A stretch of 64,000 nt of DNA from Bryoerythrophyllum caledonicum (Eukaryota; Streptophyta; Bryopsida; Pottiales; Pottiaceae): positions 24,788,602-24,852,601 of the forward strand of contig OZ020514.1 of assembly GCA_963971425.1 (NCBI GenBank), written 5' to 3'. The translations under genes and the position numbers were made by a program. The notes under the pieces were generated by a model, which did no database searches, was not told the origin of the DNA, and worked only from the letters and a program-made list of their open reading frames with translations. This document shows positions 22,889 through 35,157 of this stretch, piece by piece; position 1 is the first letter of the stretch; each line of letters begins with the position of its first letter.

Positions 22889-25743
22889 TCATTGCGAAGA
22901 AGACGGTTCGGCATCCCTAATCAAACTATCTTGAATGATTTGAACTTGATTTCTAGGCATCTTCACAACAAAAAATTCACTCCTACTTCTAGACTTCCAT
23001 GCAGTCAACAGAGATCCGATGTCTTCCCATTGCGGAAGTTGCTCGTCATCAATTGTCCATTGTAGACCGTTGGAAACGCCCATCCCGCATCTTTGGACAT
23101 TTGCATCACGCGAAGTGGGGCGGAAGTATTGTATTTTGATAGAATTAGGCCTTTCTAGATCCAAATTAGGGTCTAAGAGCGCTTGTGCAATCCAAATAGG
23201 GCGTTCATCTCCATCAAAGGGTCTTAATCCAACAAAATAGCCTAAGTAAATGTCTCGATTAATCCGAACAAAAGGCGCTGGCCTATCTTGACTTTGCCCA
23301 ACAAAGTGGTCATCCTCATCATGCTCCTCACGAACAACGCCCACACTAGTGAATTGGTCCTCAATAGTCTGACCTATACGTCTAGAAGGCCAAAACCATC
23401 ATGTAGAGAGGTAGGCAAGTCCATTGGTTGACTAAGTGACTCTCTAACTGCCCGCTAGTAGTAGCTCAAAGGTTCATATCGCCTTCGATATTCACCTACA
23501 TGATACTCACGTGCTTGATGCTCCCAATATGAAATAAATCCAAAAAGAACTTTAATCACTTCAGGAAGATTGCGTATTGCATGTGGTTGCAATGAAGGTG
23601 GTTCTCCACGTGGTCACAAAGACATCCCATTTGAATCCTCCTTCTACAATTTTATTCCACCCCCTTCTCTTGGAAGCCAATCATCTTGATGACAAAGAAT
23701 CTTGTATTTCATCATGGGACATCCATTGGAGTCAATAAAGAATTTGAATTGGTGAGCCTTTGTTTGGCCCTACAATGCTTCGTATCCACCTGCAATACCT
23801 TCACTAATAAAGGACTTGAAGTCCGGGACTTCTTCAATCAAGTGGGGGATTGTTGGAACACTTTCGTTCTCCATAAATGATCTCATAAGCAAAGTGATTG
23901 TAGGGAAACTCTCCTTCTTCAAAGCCATACTCCATTGACCAAATAATGCATGAATGTCATCCTCTGTGTGGCCAACAAGCATGAAATTAACATAAATCTC
24001 TCGGAAGATACCCTTTGCAACAAGAAAAGACCAAAAGCAAAACACAAATCTATTTTTGTTGTCAGTGACCTCATTGTCCATTTGCACATGCAATGTAGGC
24101 GGCAGAGGTTTTGTTGTAGCTAGAGACTCAGGTGCATCACGGAGGAATGGGACACAAGTATCTGAAGCTCCTTGCAAAACAGCTCAAAACAATGCATTTC
24201 TCCCCGAACCCTGAATTAATTGTCGGGACAATGTCTTTGGAGGTTGTTCTAAATCTTGCAACAATCTAGCAAAGGAGCCCATTGTATAGTTGACATCATG
24301 TGGGTAAATGTCCAAGCCATAATGAGCATAACGAACATTGCCATGACCATGTGCAAGCATTCTAGTAACAGAAATGGGCAATTTCATCAGACCATCCAAA
24401 TGTTTCGTCTTGTGAGAGAGGACATGAGATGCAGTCTTCGAGTGATCCATCTTGTTGTGGATAATCATAACACATTCATCCGGCAACTCTTGAGAGCGGT
24501 AATGGTTGGAATAATACAATTCTTGATGAGCCCATGTTGAATCCAAATGGAGATTCAATCTCTACTGCCACAATAGCGCAGCTTCTGTCCCACGCTTCTC
24601 CAACCTCCAATTGGAATGGTACTTATCACAGGTTGAACAACGTGCAAAGTTATCCCTAGGTCATTTTGCATTGTAATCGGAAAAATGGACCCGCCTAATT
24701 TTACTCAGCCTTGAAGTAGAAATTTGGGCAAGCCCAGAATTAACTAAATGGGCATCAATTGCAGAAATTTGATCTTTCCACTAGAAATTTGCGGGAAGAA
24801 CTTTGGCCATGGATATCTCACGAGAAGGCAAGATGCAGGACTTGTGGGGCAAGTGGTCAGCATTCCTATTAAAGATGACACGTAATGCTACGGTAGCGAC
24901 TACTGTGTGATTTCTAGGTTTCCGTTTCCCAATTTACCATGGGGCTGCGCGACTACACCAGCCGTTGCATCCTTGGCATATTCATTAAACCAGGTTTCAC
25001 TGAAGCCCATGATGTGGTGCCAGGCAGCTGCGCACACGTCAACGCCCTCAATGGTTACTATATTTCTATCGATATTGTCCACATAAAACTGTCCGTGAAC
25101 ATCTAGCTTCATATGCCTTCTGAATTTAACGGAGGTACCAAAATACATCCTCATCCGCAATACCTTAATCTTCAATTGTGAGAAGCGTTGAACACAACTC
25201 CTAGAGCAACAGCGATTTCCAGCAACATGGTTGATAGATTCGTCAGAGAGGAGAAATGATGATTTTGTTGAAACCATGGTTGGAGGGATCCTTGATGAAC
25301 TTTCATAAGAGCGAGTCCTCTCTTCAAGCGACCGGGTTCTTATTGCCATTACAGAATTGTAAGTATCACGCTATAAGTGATGCATGAGACTAACACTATT
25401 ATAGAAAACTTGACCAACAGGCCAAATCTTAACACAATAACGCCATTTGTCCGGTGCTTCATCTTCAACTAATGTCCTTGAGACTTGAATGGCAACGTGA
25501 GTATCACTTAATGGAGCATCAGTCCCAGGAATAGCCGTGGTGTGAAGGTTACAAAGTATTCCAATGGCAATTGTAACACCAGATAGGTTCTTCATTTTGA
25601 CTATCTTACCAACCCAAAAATGCCTTGGAAGAACTTTGAATTCCATCAAATCAGCATCTTCTGGATCGTGGAAAGACGAGCTGTCTCTTGACAAATCAAA
25701 ATCATCGTCGATTGAGGCACCTGTTAAAGTGTATATCTCGGCA
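22889..25743 (-). pseudogene. DUF7869-type gene, copy A (probable transposase), degraded
   Basis: The coding sequence starts behind an acceptor (ctttgcag, exon from 25743). The N-terminal domain has LPRHFWVGKIVKMKNLSG. Next come a Cys-rich motif (GNRCCSRSCVQRF) and VDVCAAAWHHIMGFSETWF, typical of the segment before the DUF7869 core. After a frame change near 24900 come KMDHSKTASHVLSHKTKHLD, then QMDNEVTDNKNRFVFCFW and FMLVGHTEDDIHALFG, the hallmark DUF7869 motifs, RNase H-like in my judgement. The C-terminal part (23344-22889) reads YFVGLRPFDGDERPIWIAQ, a plant BAH-like segment. Stops in 23680-23440 fall where copy B has Trp (KLWKEDS, SLWPRGEP, SYYWR). Length and domain order match copy B. 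It is inactive. Confidence 0.8.
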
Positions 25744-26795
25744 CTGCAAAGTTAAGGCGAAAGTGAAATTAGTTGACGTAGTACAATAGTACTCCAAGGT
25801 TCAACCCACATCAATCAGAATGAATAAAAGAATAGCATCATTGTTCATCTCCGTGCTTAGGTGAAAACAAAGCACATTCAGCTCGACTCGAGCTGAATGT
25901 GCAAACACAAACTACGCCATTCGATTTGCCTCGCGCTAAATGTGAAGCACAAAAAGGATTCACAATGAGCATGAGTTGAGCTCAATGTGCTCAGCACAGA
26001 TTAGGCCTGACAATCATAACCACGTACAATGCACATTCAGCTCGATTCGAGCTGAATGTGCAGAACATATAATATATGGATCACGATTGACCTTAGCCGC
26101 AGGTGCGAGTCATCTATTATGTATTTTCAGAGTGTGTCGTTATGAGCATCTGAAGTAGGTTCAGCGCACATTTAGCTCGACTCGAGCTAAATGTGCAGAA
26201 CACATACTATGCATATTCAGCTCGAGTCGAGCTAAATGTGCACAATAACTAGTGTGAACATTTATAAAGTACGACGTGAACGTGAACGTCTGCGAAAAAA
26301 ATAGTGCACATTCAGCTCGAGTCGAGCTGAATGTGCATTACACATGATTCTTGAACGTCTATATTATAAAGTATGCACATTCAGCTCGAGTCGAGCTAAA
26401 TGTGCACTGCATATATTTTGTAAAAATGTTCATAGTATGTTCTATGCACATTCAACTCGAGTCGAGCTAAATGTGCACAATATGTTCTATGTTCGGAATT
26501 TACGGCGACAATATCGGGCACAATCGATGATTGCTGAATCAAGAGTACTAAATCAAAACCTAAAGCACTCATTCCAACAAAAACTACACATTTTGATAGT
26601 TGCGAGATCATATATGTCAAACAGACGTACAAATAAAAAAACGAATCCCTTAACCTGTACTGAGGAGGCAATTGTGTCGACGCCAAAGTATCACCTCCTT
26701 CCTACAACTTTTTCATTACATTGAAAATGACGGTATCAAATGTGCGAACCAAATGCCAAGTAAATCACCATAAAGTTTAGACAGAAGTCACTTAC
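25744..26795 (-). repeat. Inferred 5' intron of copy A, filled with near-perfect 31-33 bp palindromes
   Basis: A donor (catttgtaagtg, GT at 26795-26794) and the acceptor ending at 25744 would bound a 1.05 kb minus-strand intron. Inside are at least seven inverted repeats with arms up to TGCACATTCAGCTCGA, a one-base centre and the mirror arm: 25873-25902, 26031-26061, 26166-26196, 26211-26243, 26305-26337 (perfect), 26374-26406 and 26445-26478. A decayed one lies near 25965-25990. Arm variants use TTCAGCT or TTTAGCT. In RNA each would form a stable hairpin. Confidence 0.75.
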
Positions 26796-26799
26796 AAAT

Positions 26800-27399
26800 G
26801 GTCCGATTGCGTGCATTAAAACGTCTTGAATGAAGAAGGAAGAGAAAACTCTATCCTTTGTCACGGCCGCAGCCACCATTCACGACCACACACCTCCGCA
26901 TCTCTAGAAATTCCAAACACAACTAAGTTGACCTAGAATAATGTATCCACTTCTTGGAGAGAATATGACTTCAAATGCAATAGGTCATTCAAAAGTCAAG
27001 GCGTACTTTGAGACAATATAGAATCACGAAGGCTTGCCGAGTATTAGAAAGGTGCAGAAAGAGAGAGAGAAGAGGATGGGATGTATTGACCACGTCGAAC
27101 AAGTTGCCATTAAGAAAAGAGCTGGAATGACATCACATTTGGCGGAGAGGAGCTATTTCAAATAAAGCATCTTCCAAAATTGACCAAAAAATTAACAACC
27201 ATTAAGTTTCTCCTCATATCTCGATGTAATGGAAGTTTCTATTTACGTGATCCATTTAAGGTTATGGATTGGAGTTATGGGTATCAATTTTAATCTGCAA
27301 GAATGAATTTCAATTTAAGGTATAGAATTATGTATCAATTTAAGGTTATCAATTTTGATTACGGTCATTTATTTCCATAATAAAGATATTGATTATGAC
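26800..27399. other. 5' flank of copy A; no gene seen
   Basis: 26800-27200 is of moderate GC and may hold the untranslated first exon of the minus-strand gene A. 27200-27400 is AT-rich. No protein family is recognised. Confidence 0.3.
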
Positions 27400-27404
27400 T
27401 AGAT

Positions 27405-27690
27405 TTTAAAGTAAGGTTTTAGGTTTAGGGTTCAAATTACATTTTGACATTGAGGGCTTAAAATTTAAGGTTTAGGATTGTAGGTTCATGGTATCAAGTG
27501 TAAATTATAGGATATAGGCTTTCAGAATAGACAATTCTATAATTAGGTTTATGGATTAGGATTTAGAATTTAGGTTTAAGGGTTTATTTTTTAGGGTTTA
27601 GGGTTTATAGTATACTATTTAGGATTAATGATTTAAAGTTTAGGGTTTAGGGCTTTAGAGTTTAGTGTTTAGGATTTAGGATTAGGGTTG
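27405..27690 (+). repeat. Degenerate interstitial telomere-like repeats (TTTAGGG type)
   Basis: Many TTTAGGG/TTTAGGTTT variants occur, densest at 27575-27690 (tttagggtttagggc and relatives). The plant telomere motif supports a plant origin; the array is too degenerate to be a functional telomere. Confidence 0.75.
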
Positions 27691-27959
27691 AGATTAGCAT
27701 CCAGATTACCACTAAATCAAAATGTCCTTTCTATAAGATTGTTCATCGTATCAAAATTGATTTGTGCCTGGGTATTGATTTAAGAAAATTCATTACACAT
27801 CACCTAAAGATAAGATTTAAGAAGTCTCTACTTCATCTCATTTGTTATGAATTGATAGTTACTCCTTTGAGTTGACTCTGCAAGATGATATTGTCTCATG
27901 CAATGTAGATTCACTTGCTATTATTAATTTATGTGTTTTTATAATTCAAATCATCTTTG

Positions 27960-28855
27960 ACCCCAAAGGCCCAAAAGTACCCTCGAAGGATTCTAAGAAT
28001 TTTTTTAAGTTCCTGTAGAGTCAATTTATAACGTTTCTTTTTGAATTTTGTGTTGTAAATGGACAATTCTAAAAGCTTCCTGTCCATACAACTTTTTCTT
28101 CAATCTGACATTCAATGCAATACTTATAGGACTTTGAAGTTTAAATGGGGAGAACGAGCACGCTGGAGAGTCCTAAAACTTTTGCTAGACTACTTAGTCG
28201 AGTGTAAGATTTTCAATAATGGCAAGTAGTATTATTTTCTTTCATATTTTTAAAAAAAAATCTTGTCAGTAGTAAAAAATAACACATTGACCCAAGTCAA
28301 ACAATTTTATTCATTGTCACAAATTGTCGCGCAAGGTACTAAAAACTTTCTTCATTTCCACATAAAATTTATAGATCTTCTTATTTTATTAGTTTTATTT
28401 TTCTACGTCAAAATGGGTTGCAACATTTCTATCAACGATTTGGATTTTTAGTACAAAACTTATTTATTTCACAAAAAAATAAAACATAAACTGGAAATTT
28501 TTGAACCTCCACTTCCTGCACAATTGTTTTGAATTTGTTACACCCATCTTCTACCTCTAAAAATTGGTGTCCAAGGAACTAACTTCATGCTTACCAAGAT
28601 GGTAAAGTATCTAGACCTAGTATATTGCAAAAATTTTAAACGAAGTGAAGTCAAAGTTTGTTGTTCTACTCAATGCAAGGAATAAAATGAACCATTTTCT
28701 CTACTTCACACGCTATAATCTTTCAGTTTGTGCGGAAATTTTTTATGAAATTTTGTGAAGACGTTGCTAGTGCATAAATAAAAGACTTTGTTTCCCTCTT
28801 TCCTCATTGCACTAGAACGAGAAATTTTGAAGCGTTTTTGGTGTGGAAATGCATT
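27960..28855 (+). repeat. Dispersed repeat family R, copy 3 (plus orientation)
   Basis: It has the full R order: gttcctgtagagtcaattta, cttataggactttgaag, tttaaatggggag, aaaacttttgctag, cctctaaaaattggtgtc and cactagaacgagaaattttg. The word tttaaatggggag (28139-28151) is the uninterrupted version of the Helitron insertion site at 30884/31703. Confidence 0.75.
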
Positions 28856-30659
28856 GGGCCTTTAGAGGTTACCGTATAGTTATTCATTACTTTTTACGTG
28901 AAGTTAATATCATATTTTATGTCATAAATACTAATTTTCATACATTCAATTATAAATTTCATACATTACATCGATATTTATTTTTAAAAAAGGCTATTGT
29001 TTTATATTTGGGTCATTTTACATCCACTGAATGTAAAATTTTATGTACTTAATAAGTTTAGTTTAAAATAATTTTAATTTAAAAAAAATTCAACATATAG
29101 GTATATTCTTGTATACACAAAGTGACAAATGGTTTTTTTTGTTATGTATACTTCAATCATCATATGTTCATGTTTTGCACAATCTAGAACAACCTTCAAA
29201 TCCTTGTAGAAAACTACTACTACCTTTGTCAATGGTCGATATTTATTCAGTTTATGGAATTTGAAAGTTGAAGATGAATTTGAGGTCATATTAGATGTAA
29301 ATGAATCAAAATAAATGGTTGTCATCCAAGACATACATTTAGAAAAATAAAATTTGATTGGTACATGGTGATTATTGATGTTATAAAATGTTTTAATATA
29401 TAACATGCAAAAATAGAGTTATTTTTCTCAAAATCTAGGATTGGATTATCATGGTTTAGTAATTGGCAAGATATCATAGTACATACCATTATCATAAAAT
29501 AGACAGCATAACATACTAGTCTTCTATAATATCCAAAATAATATGTAACATCATTGTTTGTTGTACACTATACTGCATATGATAAAATAGAATTTAGATA
29601 CATAATGATTCCACCAAATGAGCTTTATGATATTTATTTGTAACGCTCTAACGTTGTACAATATACCAACAAATCTATCAATCTTATATTTATTTTGGAT
29701 ACTATCTTGTTAAATATAATTATAAATGTTAACTTCAAGACATTATTTAATATATGGGATTGAATAGTTTTATGATTTATACTATCACATATATTAGGGT
29801 TGAACAATGAATACTCAAAATTTAGTACATGAACAAAGTTCCTTCAAAATAAGCATTCAATACAATTTACTTGCTTCGATATTCTGATATGGTATAATAA
29901 AATCTAACATCATCATGCATATCAAAGTTTCTTGAATAATAAAATAACATTTCAGACAAAGTTGAAATTTATTTGGGCATCATGCTACAATTACAATCTA
30001 ACATCCATTGTATATAGATTATTTTTAAGTATAAGTCAATGTAGTAATGATGATAGTTAATATTCACCAAAGAATGAATGTACGTAATTTCATGAATTAG
30101 CGCTATTTCAAATTTTCATGAATAGAAGTAAGTTATGAGTACTTGAGTAAATATATGGCAAATTTGATATTTTGTGCAGTGTTATTTTAGTATATGGGTG
30201 TCTAGTTAAAACATGTCTAAGAGCTTTAAAGTTGATAATTTTTGTATAAATGTAACATCAAAATTACATGTTGTCCCTTCAATGGCCAAAATTTCTCAAT
30301 AGTAGTAGCAATTTATTTTGGATAAAAGGTCAAAAGTTTCAATTTATAACCACATAGACTCAACTTCTTACTACAATTGCAATTTTTGAGAGATATTATG
30401 GTTAAAAGTCACGGTATATGTACCACATTATTTCATGAAATGTTTGAAAGAAAATCCTACTGTTACTTATCAAAATAATTATGAAGGTGTCAATTATCAA
30501 TGCAACTATTATATTATTAATTTGCAATTCTCTAGTTATTGTAAATTGAAGTCGTTTTGGTGGACAAATTGGACATAATATTCAATATTTTTGTTCCACA
30601 CATATTAAGAAGCCACATATTTTATAATCGACAAATCTCATAAATATTTAGTGTAAGAG
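28856..30659. other. AT-rich desert
   Basis: About 1.8 kb of very AT-rich DNA. The short ORFs (for example 29074-29406 minus) are Lys/Asn/Ile-rich and have no family signature. I see no gene or repeat boundary. Confidence 0.4.
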
Positions 30660-30884
30660 GATCCTATTCTTACGTATTTTCACCCCAAAATCCCTTAAAC
30701 AAGTTCCAAAGTCTAAAGAGTCCACTCGGAGGAGTCTAAAAGATTTAAGTTGGTTCTTATGGTGTCAATTTATATTATTCTTCCATATTATTTTTACTAT
30801 ACGTGGACATTATTTATAGCATTGTGAGATTTTAAAAAAAAACCCGACATTAAATGAATAATTTATAGGGATTTTTATATTAAA
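30660..30884 (+). repeat. R repeat copy 4, left half (interrupted by a Helitron)
   Basis: It matches the start of R (cccaaaatccc, gttcttatggtgtcaattta, attatttatagggattttt) and stops at ...ttaaa just before CTAG. The right half resumes at 31703 with tggggaaag. Confidence 0.7.
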
Positions 30885-31702
30885 CTAGCAGTTGGCGCTT
30901 GCTTTGCAACACATTAGTTCAACCATTTTAATGTAGTTTTTATATCACAAAATATAAAAAAAGAAAGGTAACAACAATCTACATAAAATATAAATATATC
31001 TTCAAAACCTATGGATGAATTTTAATAATGTAATAGACTAGAATAGAAAATAATTAATCAAGTTTTAGATTATTTGCATTTTAACATGGAATTTCAAAAA
31101 TGTTATGAATGTCAAATTTGTAATAAAGAGTTTCAAATTTATTATGGATAAGCACAAATTGCAACACACAAATGCAAATTTTACACACCCACAAACTCAA
31201 CTTGCAATTACAATCTCAAATTCACACACCCACAAACTCAATTTGTAATTACAATGTCAAAACTTGCAATCTCAACTCAAAACTTGTAATTTCAATCTCC
31301 ACAACTGGGATATGCAATTTTGCAACTCCAACTTTGTATGCCAACCTCCAAGATCACAACTCCAACTTCACAACTTTTTCACTCCAAGATTAAAACTCAT
31401 AATTTCCATTCAATCTTCTAGTGCTTCACTCAAAAAATATTTTGAACGTCCAATTTGTAATCAAAAGCACAAATTGCAGCACACTAATGCATATTTGTCA
31501 CACCCAAAAACTCAAGCTAATGCTTTGCAACGCATTAGTCCAACCATTTTCATGTAGTTTTTATATTACAAACTATATTTAAAAAAAGGTAACATGATTC
31601 ACTACGCGGTTGGCTCCACCGTTCCTATAGTTCATTGTACGGTTGAGAGCGCGATTCATCGTTGCGTGGTTCACTGCGTGGATTATGATTTTAGTAGTAT
31701 GA
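30885..31702 (-). mobile_element. Non-autonomous Helitron, 818 bp, in an R repeat
   Basis: Read on the minus strand, the element begins TCATACTACTAAAATC and ends with the hairpin-like ttgcaaagcaa followed by gcgccaactgCTAG. The flanks are A on the 5' side and T on the 3' side, as expected for Helitrons (5' TC, 3' CTAG, A^T insertion, no target duplication). The R sequence on each side joins to ttaaa|tgggg, which is intact in R copy 3. The 3'-terminal ~70 bp occurs a second time internally (31508-31575). The middle has tandem cacacccacaaactcaa-like words. There is no Rep/helicase coding. Confidence 0.7.
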
Positions 31703-31925
31703 TGGGGAAAGTGGACACGATCAACAACTCCAAAAACTTTATGTAAATCACTATATTGAATGTGAGAATATTGATTACTAGCAATAAACAATATTTTCTT
31801 TTTTATATTCAAAAAAATCTATTGACTTAAATGATGAAAAATATATTAACCCAAGTTAAACATTTTTACACATTGTCACACATTCCCAGTCAAGGTACAA
31901 AAGACTTAAATGTCTTAATACTTTT
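31703..31925 (+). repeat. R repeat copy 4, right part
   Basis: It continues R after the Helitron: tggggaaagtggac, caaaaactttatgtaaatcac, cacattgtcacacattcccag and caaggtac. It then fades out near 31925. Confidence 0.65.
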
Positions 31926-33278
31926 TGATTTAATTTTTTTACACCAATGCCCAATTCAACTATTTCTGGACTATGAGGTGAATTCTGGACTAATGACTAA
32001 AAGAAAGATCCGGAGATGTGCCTCATAAAATATAGTGAAGCATAAAAGTCGAGGAGTTTAGAGTACTTTTCAAGCATTAAATGCATCACTAATGACACTT
32101 ACGAAGGAAGAAATGGCTAGACCAACCAAATTTGAATTTAGACAATATGTGAGTCCGCAACATGCAGCCGGATATCTCCAAGTGAAGATCAAAGTGGGCT
32201 TCAGAAGAAGAACTGAGTCTTGAAAACATAAATTGATGAACATATTGTACTGTACATTACAAATGTGTGGTTGGGAAAAATGTGGTTGGGAAAAATGGGA
32301 CAAAGATGCCGACAGAATTTACTTGCAGTTGATAGAACATGCAACCGGATATCTCCGGAAGAAATCAGAGTAAGAGTTCAGTACTAAACTGTTTCATTAT
32401 AAAAAAGTGTCATTCAATAAATAAAGGGTGGCCGTTGCTAAGAGGTGTGTGTAATCTATGGAGAATTGATTCAACTATTCTAATTTAAGTGCTCTGTAGA
32501 TGCCCTCTACCTGTCTTGTATGGTGTCTCCTAAATGTTAGATAATGGACTATAGCCTTTCTAGGATTCTTGAATGGATGTAGATCTGCAACAACAACACA
32601 TTTAGGCCACAAATAATGCCTTGTTCTAGGATTAAATGAGGCCTTCCTAAAGATGTGAAGAAACCTAACATAGCTAGGCCTTCAAGTCTGTTTGCTGGCA
32701 TAGTAAAAAAGAATATTTGATAAGATGTCTGGAGGCAATAACACTTGGGCCGCCTCCATGAGCCAATCTAGACGCATAGGAGACCACATCCCTACATTAA
32801 AATACCGCAGTAGTATTCGAATAACATCTGCCGTGTCATCAAAGGAAGGTAGCTGTGCGGAGCGGGACTTGGCCGAGTCAAGGACCTCGTCTATTTAGAG
32901 AGGACCGCAGAAAGATATGATTATGACCTGCGAATAAGAAGGCACGACCATAGAATTAGAAATTGAACATTGGAATGAAGAGAAAATATGGTAGGAGGAT
33001 TTCAAGTGATAGGAATTTGACCGGAGATCTTCGGGTGCCCCTCCCAGACCGACGTTCCTACGGTCGACATGGTCAGAAGAATACTCAATAGTGTTAAAAG
33101 ATACTGAAGGGTGAAGTTTGGGGGCGAGACACTAACAATAACAAATAAAAAGGACCTCAACAAATAACGTTATTGACAACAACATTTATCTTCAAAATTG
33201 AAAGGTCAAAATCCCAAACATTCTTGAATTAACATTTACAAAGCATAGAGTTTATAATATCCAGTATATTTCATTGTT
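31926..33278. other. Spacer 3' of the 38-33 kb gene with decayed CCGGAGATCTCCGG sites
   Basis: No coding capacity is recognised. Imperfect versions of the palindrome lie near 32166 (ccggatatctcc), 32345-32358 (ccggatatctccgg) and 33021-33034 (ccggagatcttcgg). Confidence 0.45.
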
Positions 33279-33939
33279 CTAAGGCGCCAAAATTATGCCC
33301 TCTACGACGGCGCGAGACACACAGGAATTTTTGTCTACTAGATCATTGACAAACTTCAATGGATTCCGTCTAACATAGTCGGGAACATCCTCATTTGACT
33401 CTAGCAGTCCGACGAGCCATGGGAGAAAAATGGTGGTCAAGAAGGTTTCATTCAAAAACCTAGTCCATGATGGCGGATAAATTGCGCTGAAGAGATTGTT
33501 AAGAACGTTTTTTAGTGGGGTATCGTCCACAAGCAAGACATCCTCGGAAGACCTCGGCCACGCCTTGTCGTTATAAATTGTCAGGTCCTTAAGGAAAATT
33601 GGGATGGGAGCATATATGATGTTTTTGTGCAATCAGCCTACGTCAGGACTCTGACGCCTTCCGGAATGGCAGCACCTTTCTTGCGCAACTCCTTGATAAT
33701 ATCCACAATATTTTTTTCTAGTTAACTGCTCGAGAATGAGATAGTAGCCTTCTCTCCCATGAAGTTCAGGAGTTCAGTGCAACCAGGCCTTACTTTGATG
33801 TCTGTCGGTTGTCCCTGTTTAAATTATCCTCTGTGCACAAGAACTCCATTTAAGTCAAACACGACATGATAAACCCGTTGTCTTGTTACCTGATCCTTGG
33901 TTGGAGGCTCTTGGACAATCGTAGTAAACTTCTTCGGAC
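33279..33939 (-). pseudogene. FCP1-like (HAD/NIF) phosphatase domain, degraded; likely 3' end of the 38-33 kb gene
   Basis: An exon starting at 33939, behind the acceptor gggttcag, reads VYHVVFDLNGVLVHRG (HAD motif I as DLN instead of DLD), IKVRPGCTELLNFMGEKATIS, then VDIIKELRKKGAAIPEG. After a frame change near 33640, FLKDLTIYNDKAWP, DVLLVDDTPLKNVLNN (HAD motif with VDD) and VPDYVRRNPLKFV complete the fold. Stops TAA, TAA and TAG interrupt it; the last (VLT*ADC) sits where the 63.8 kb paralogue has Gln (IFGQENC). FCP1/SCP phosphatases act on phosphoserine, for example in the RNA polymerase II tail. The N at the second motif-I position would weaken or abolish that chemistry. Confidence 0.75.
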
Positions 33940-34934
33940 CTGAACCCAAAATACAACTACGTAGACTGAGATGAGGAAGTTGTTCAGCACAGAGAAATTG
34001 CAATTATACATAAAGAAATGTTCCGCACTCACAATCCTGAAATGCTCCGAGGATGAATGAGCACTATATAGATGATGGCACGTAAGTATGAATGTACATA
34101 TTAGGCACGTGGGACAGTAGGTGGAGTATCCCTAGTGGTTTGAGCTACATCAGCGACTTCAGCAATCTGTGTGGGGTTTCTGTCACCGACATCCTTTGAC
34201 TGTGTTGATCCTGCCGACACCTGAATACCAGTAATGAAGTGGTAAGAATACGGTCTACGTAGAGTGAACTGTCCTGAGAACAATTAAGAAGGTTTGATGG
34301 ACAAGTAACTGTTCACCTTATCTTTTTGGACCCTTGTCCGAATTGGAGGTGGAAGAGGAGGAACTTTCGCCACAAGATTCTTCGCGATTGCCTTCTTCTT
34401 CTCTTTTTGAGGCAGCTTCTCATGGCTCCGTAGAGGGCTACGCGGAGGGCTCATAGCATGTAATTCACGCAATGTTTGTTGCTCTGATGCCTCATCCATT
34501 GTGTGATCAGTGTCACGCATCGTCAGGTCTTTGGCACTCTTGAACACAACCTCTAGTTCAGGACGCGTCGTCATAGGGTCGTCCTGCGGGAGATCTCCGG
34601 CTGCTCTGTGGGTGTCGTCAAATTGCAGGGGATTGGACATTGCCGTGTCATCGTGCAGATTTGGAGGAGGAGAACGTTGCCTATTGGAATGCGAACTGAT
34701 TTCCTTTTGAGAAGTACGCAGCCTAGCGTCTGGAGTAGAGTCGCTTGTCGAACTAGGCGAGGCATGGCTAATAGGATGAGGAGGTTCATCATCGTATAAC
34801 TCCATGCGGTCGCTTGGGATGCCCGCACCAATGATCCGTGCGGCTGCGGCCAAGGACTCGACTCTAAGGTTGGAAACCGCTGATGGATTCGATGCTTAAA
34901 GCACATCAACATCAAGCATCAAGTCATCAGCCAT
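33940..34934 (-). pseudogene. Linker exon of the 38-33 kb gene: disordered, Ser/Pro/Lys-rich
   Basis: The exon opens at 34934 behind the acceptor ttgacgcag and joins in frame to the previous exon (...NYTGE|MADDLMLDVDVL). A TAA follows where CAA is likely, then a 190-codon low-complexity stretch with SPPRSPLRSHEKLPQ and KEKKKAIAKNL, probably disordered and nuclear. A further TAA at 34284 is followed in the same frame by QFTLRRPYSYHF to 34101. The splice to the phosphatase exon at 33939 is not clear. One palindrome copy (gggagatctccgg, about 34587-34599) lies within the exon, read as AGDLP. Confidence 0.45.
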
Positions 34935-35157
34935 CTGCGTCAAATTGACGAAGTCAGTGTGGAAAAAATATAGATGCAATATAGAAGGAAACGACATCAT
35001 ACACCCGGAGATCTCCGGTTCAAAGTGGTCCATGTCTGCAGGGCGTACTAAATTTGAACATTGCAATGATTAAGAAGAGTCCTGAAGTATCGAGAGCATC
35101 CGATCCATATGAAGAGCCGGAGATTTTTGGCTCATGAAGTTTCTGTAGGCGTCATAC
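34935..35157 (-). other. Inferred GT-AG intron carrying a palindrome
   Basis: Donor gag|gtatga (35157) and acceptor acgcag|ATG (34935) give a phase-0, 223-bp intron. It holds CCGGAGATCTCCGG at 35005-35018 and a decayed copy near 35114-35133. Confidence 0.6.

Noticed and set aside
22430..26480. CRISPR-like array of palindromic repeats
   Set aside because: Spacing is irregular, the repeats are true inverted repeats in a plant genome, and there are no cas genes.
31172..31557. Asn/Gln-rich plus-strand ORFs
   Set aside because: They come from tandem low-complexity words inside the Helitron.
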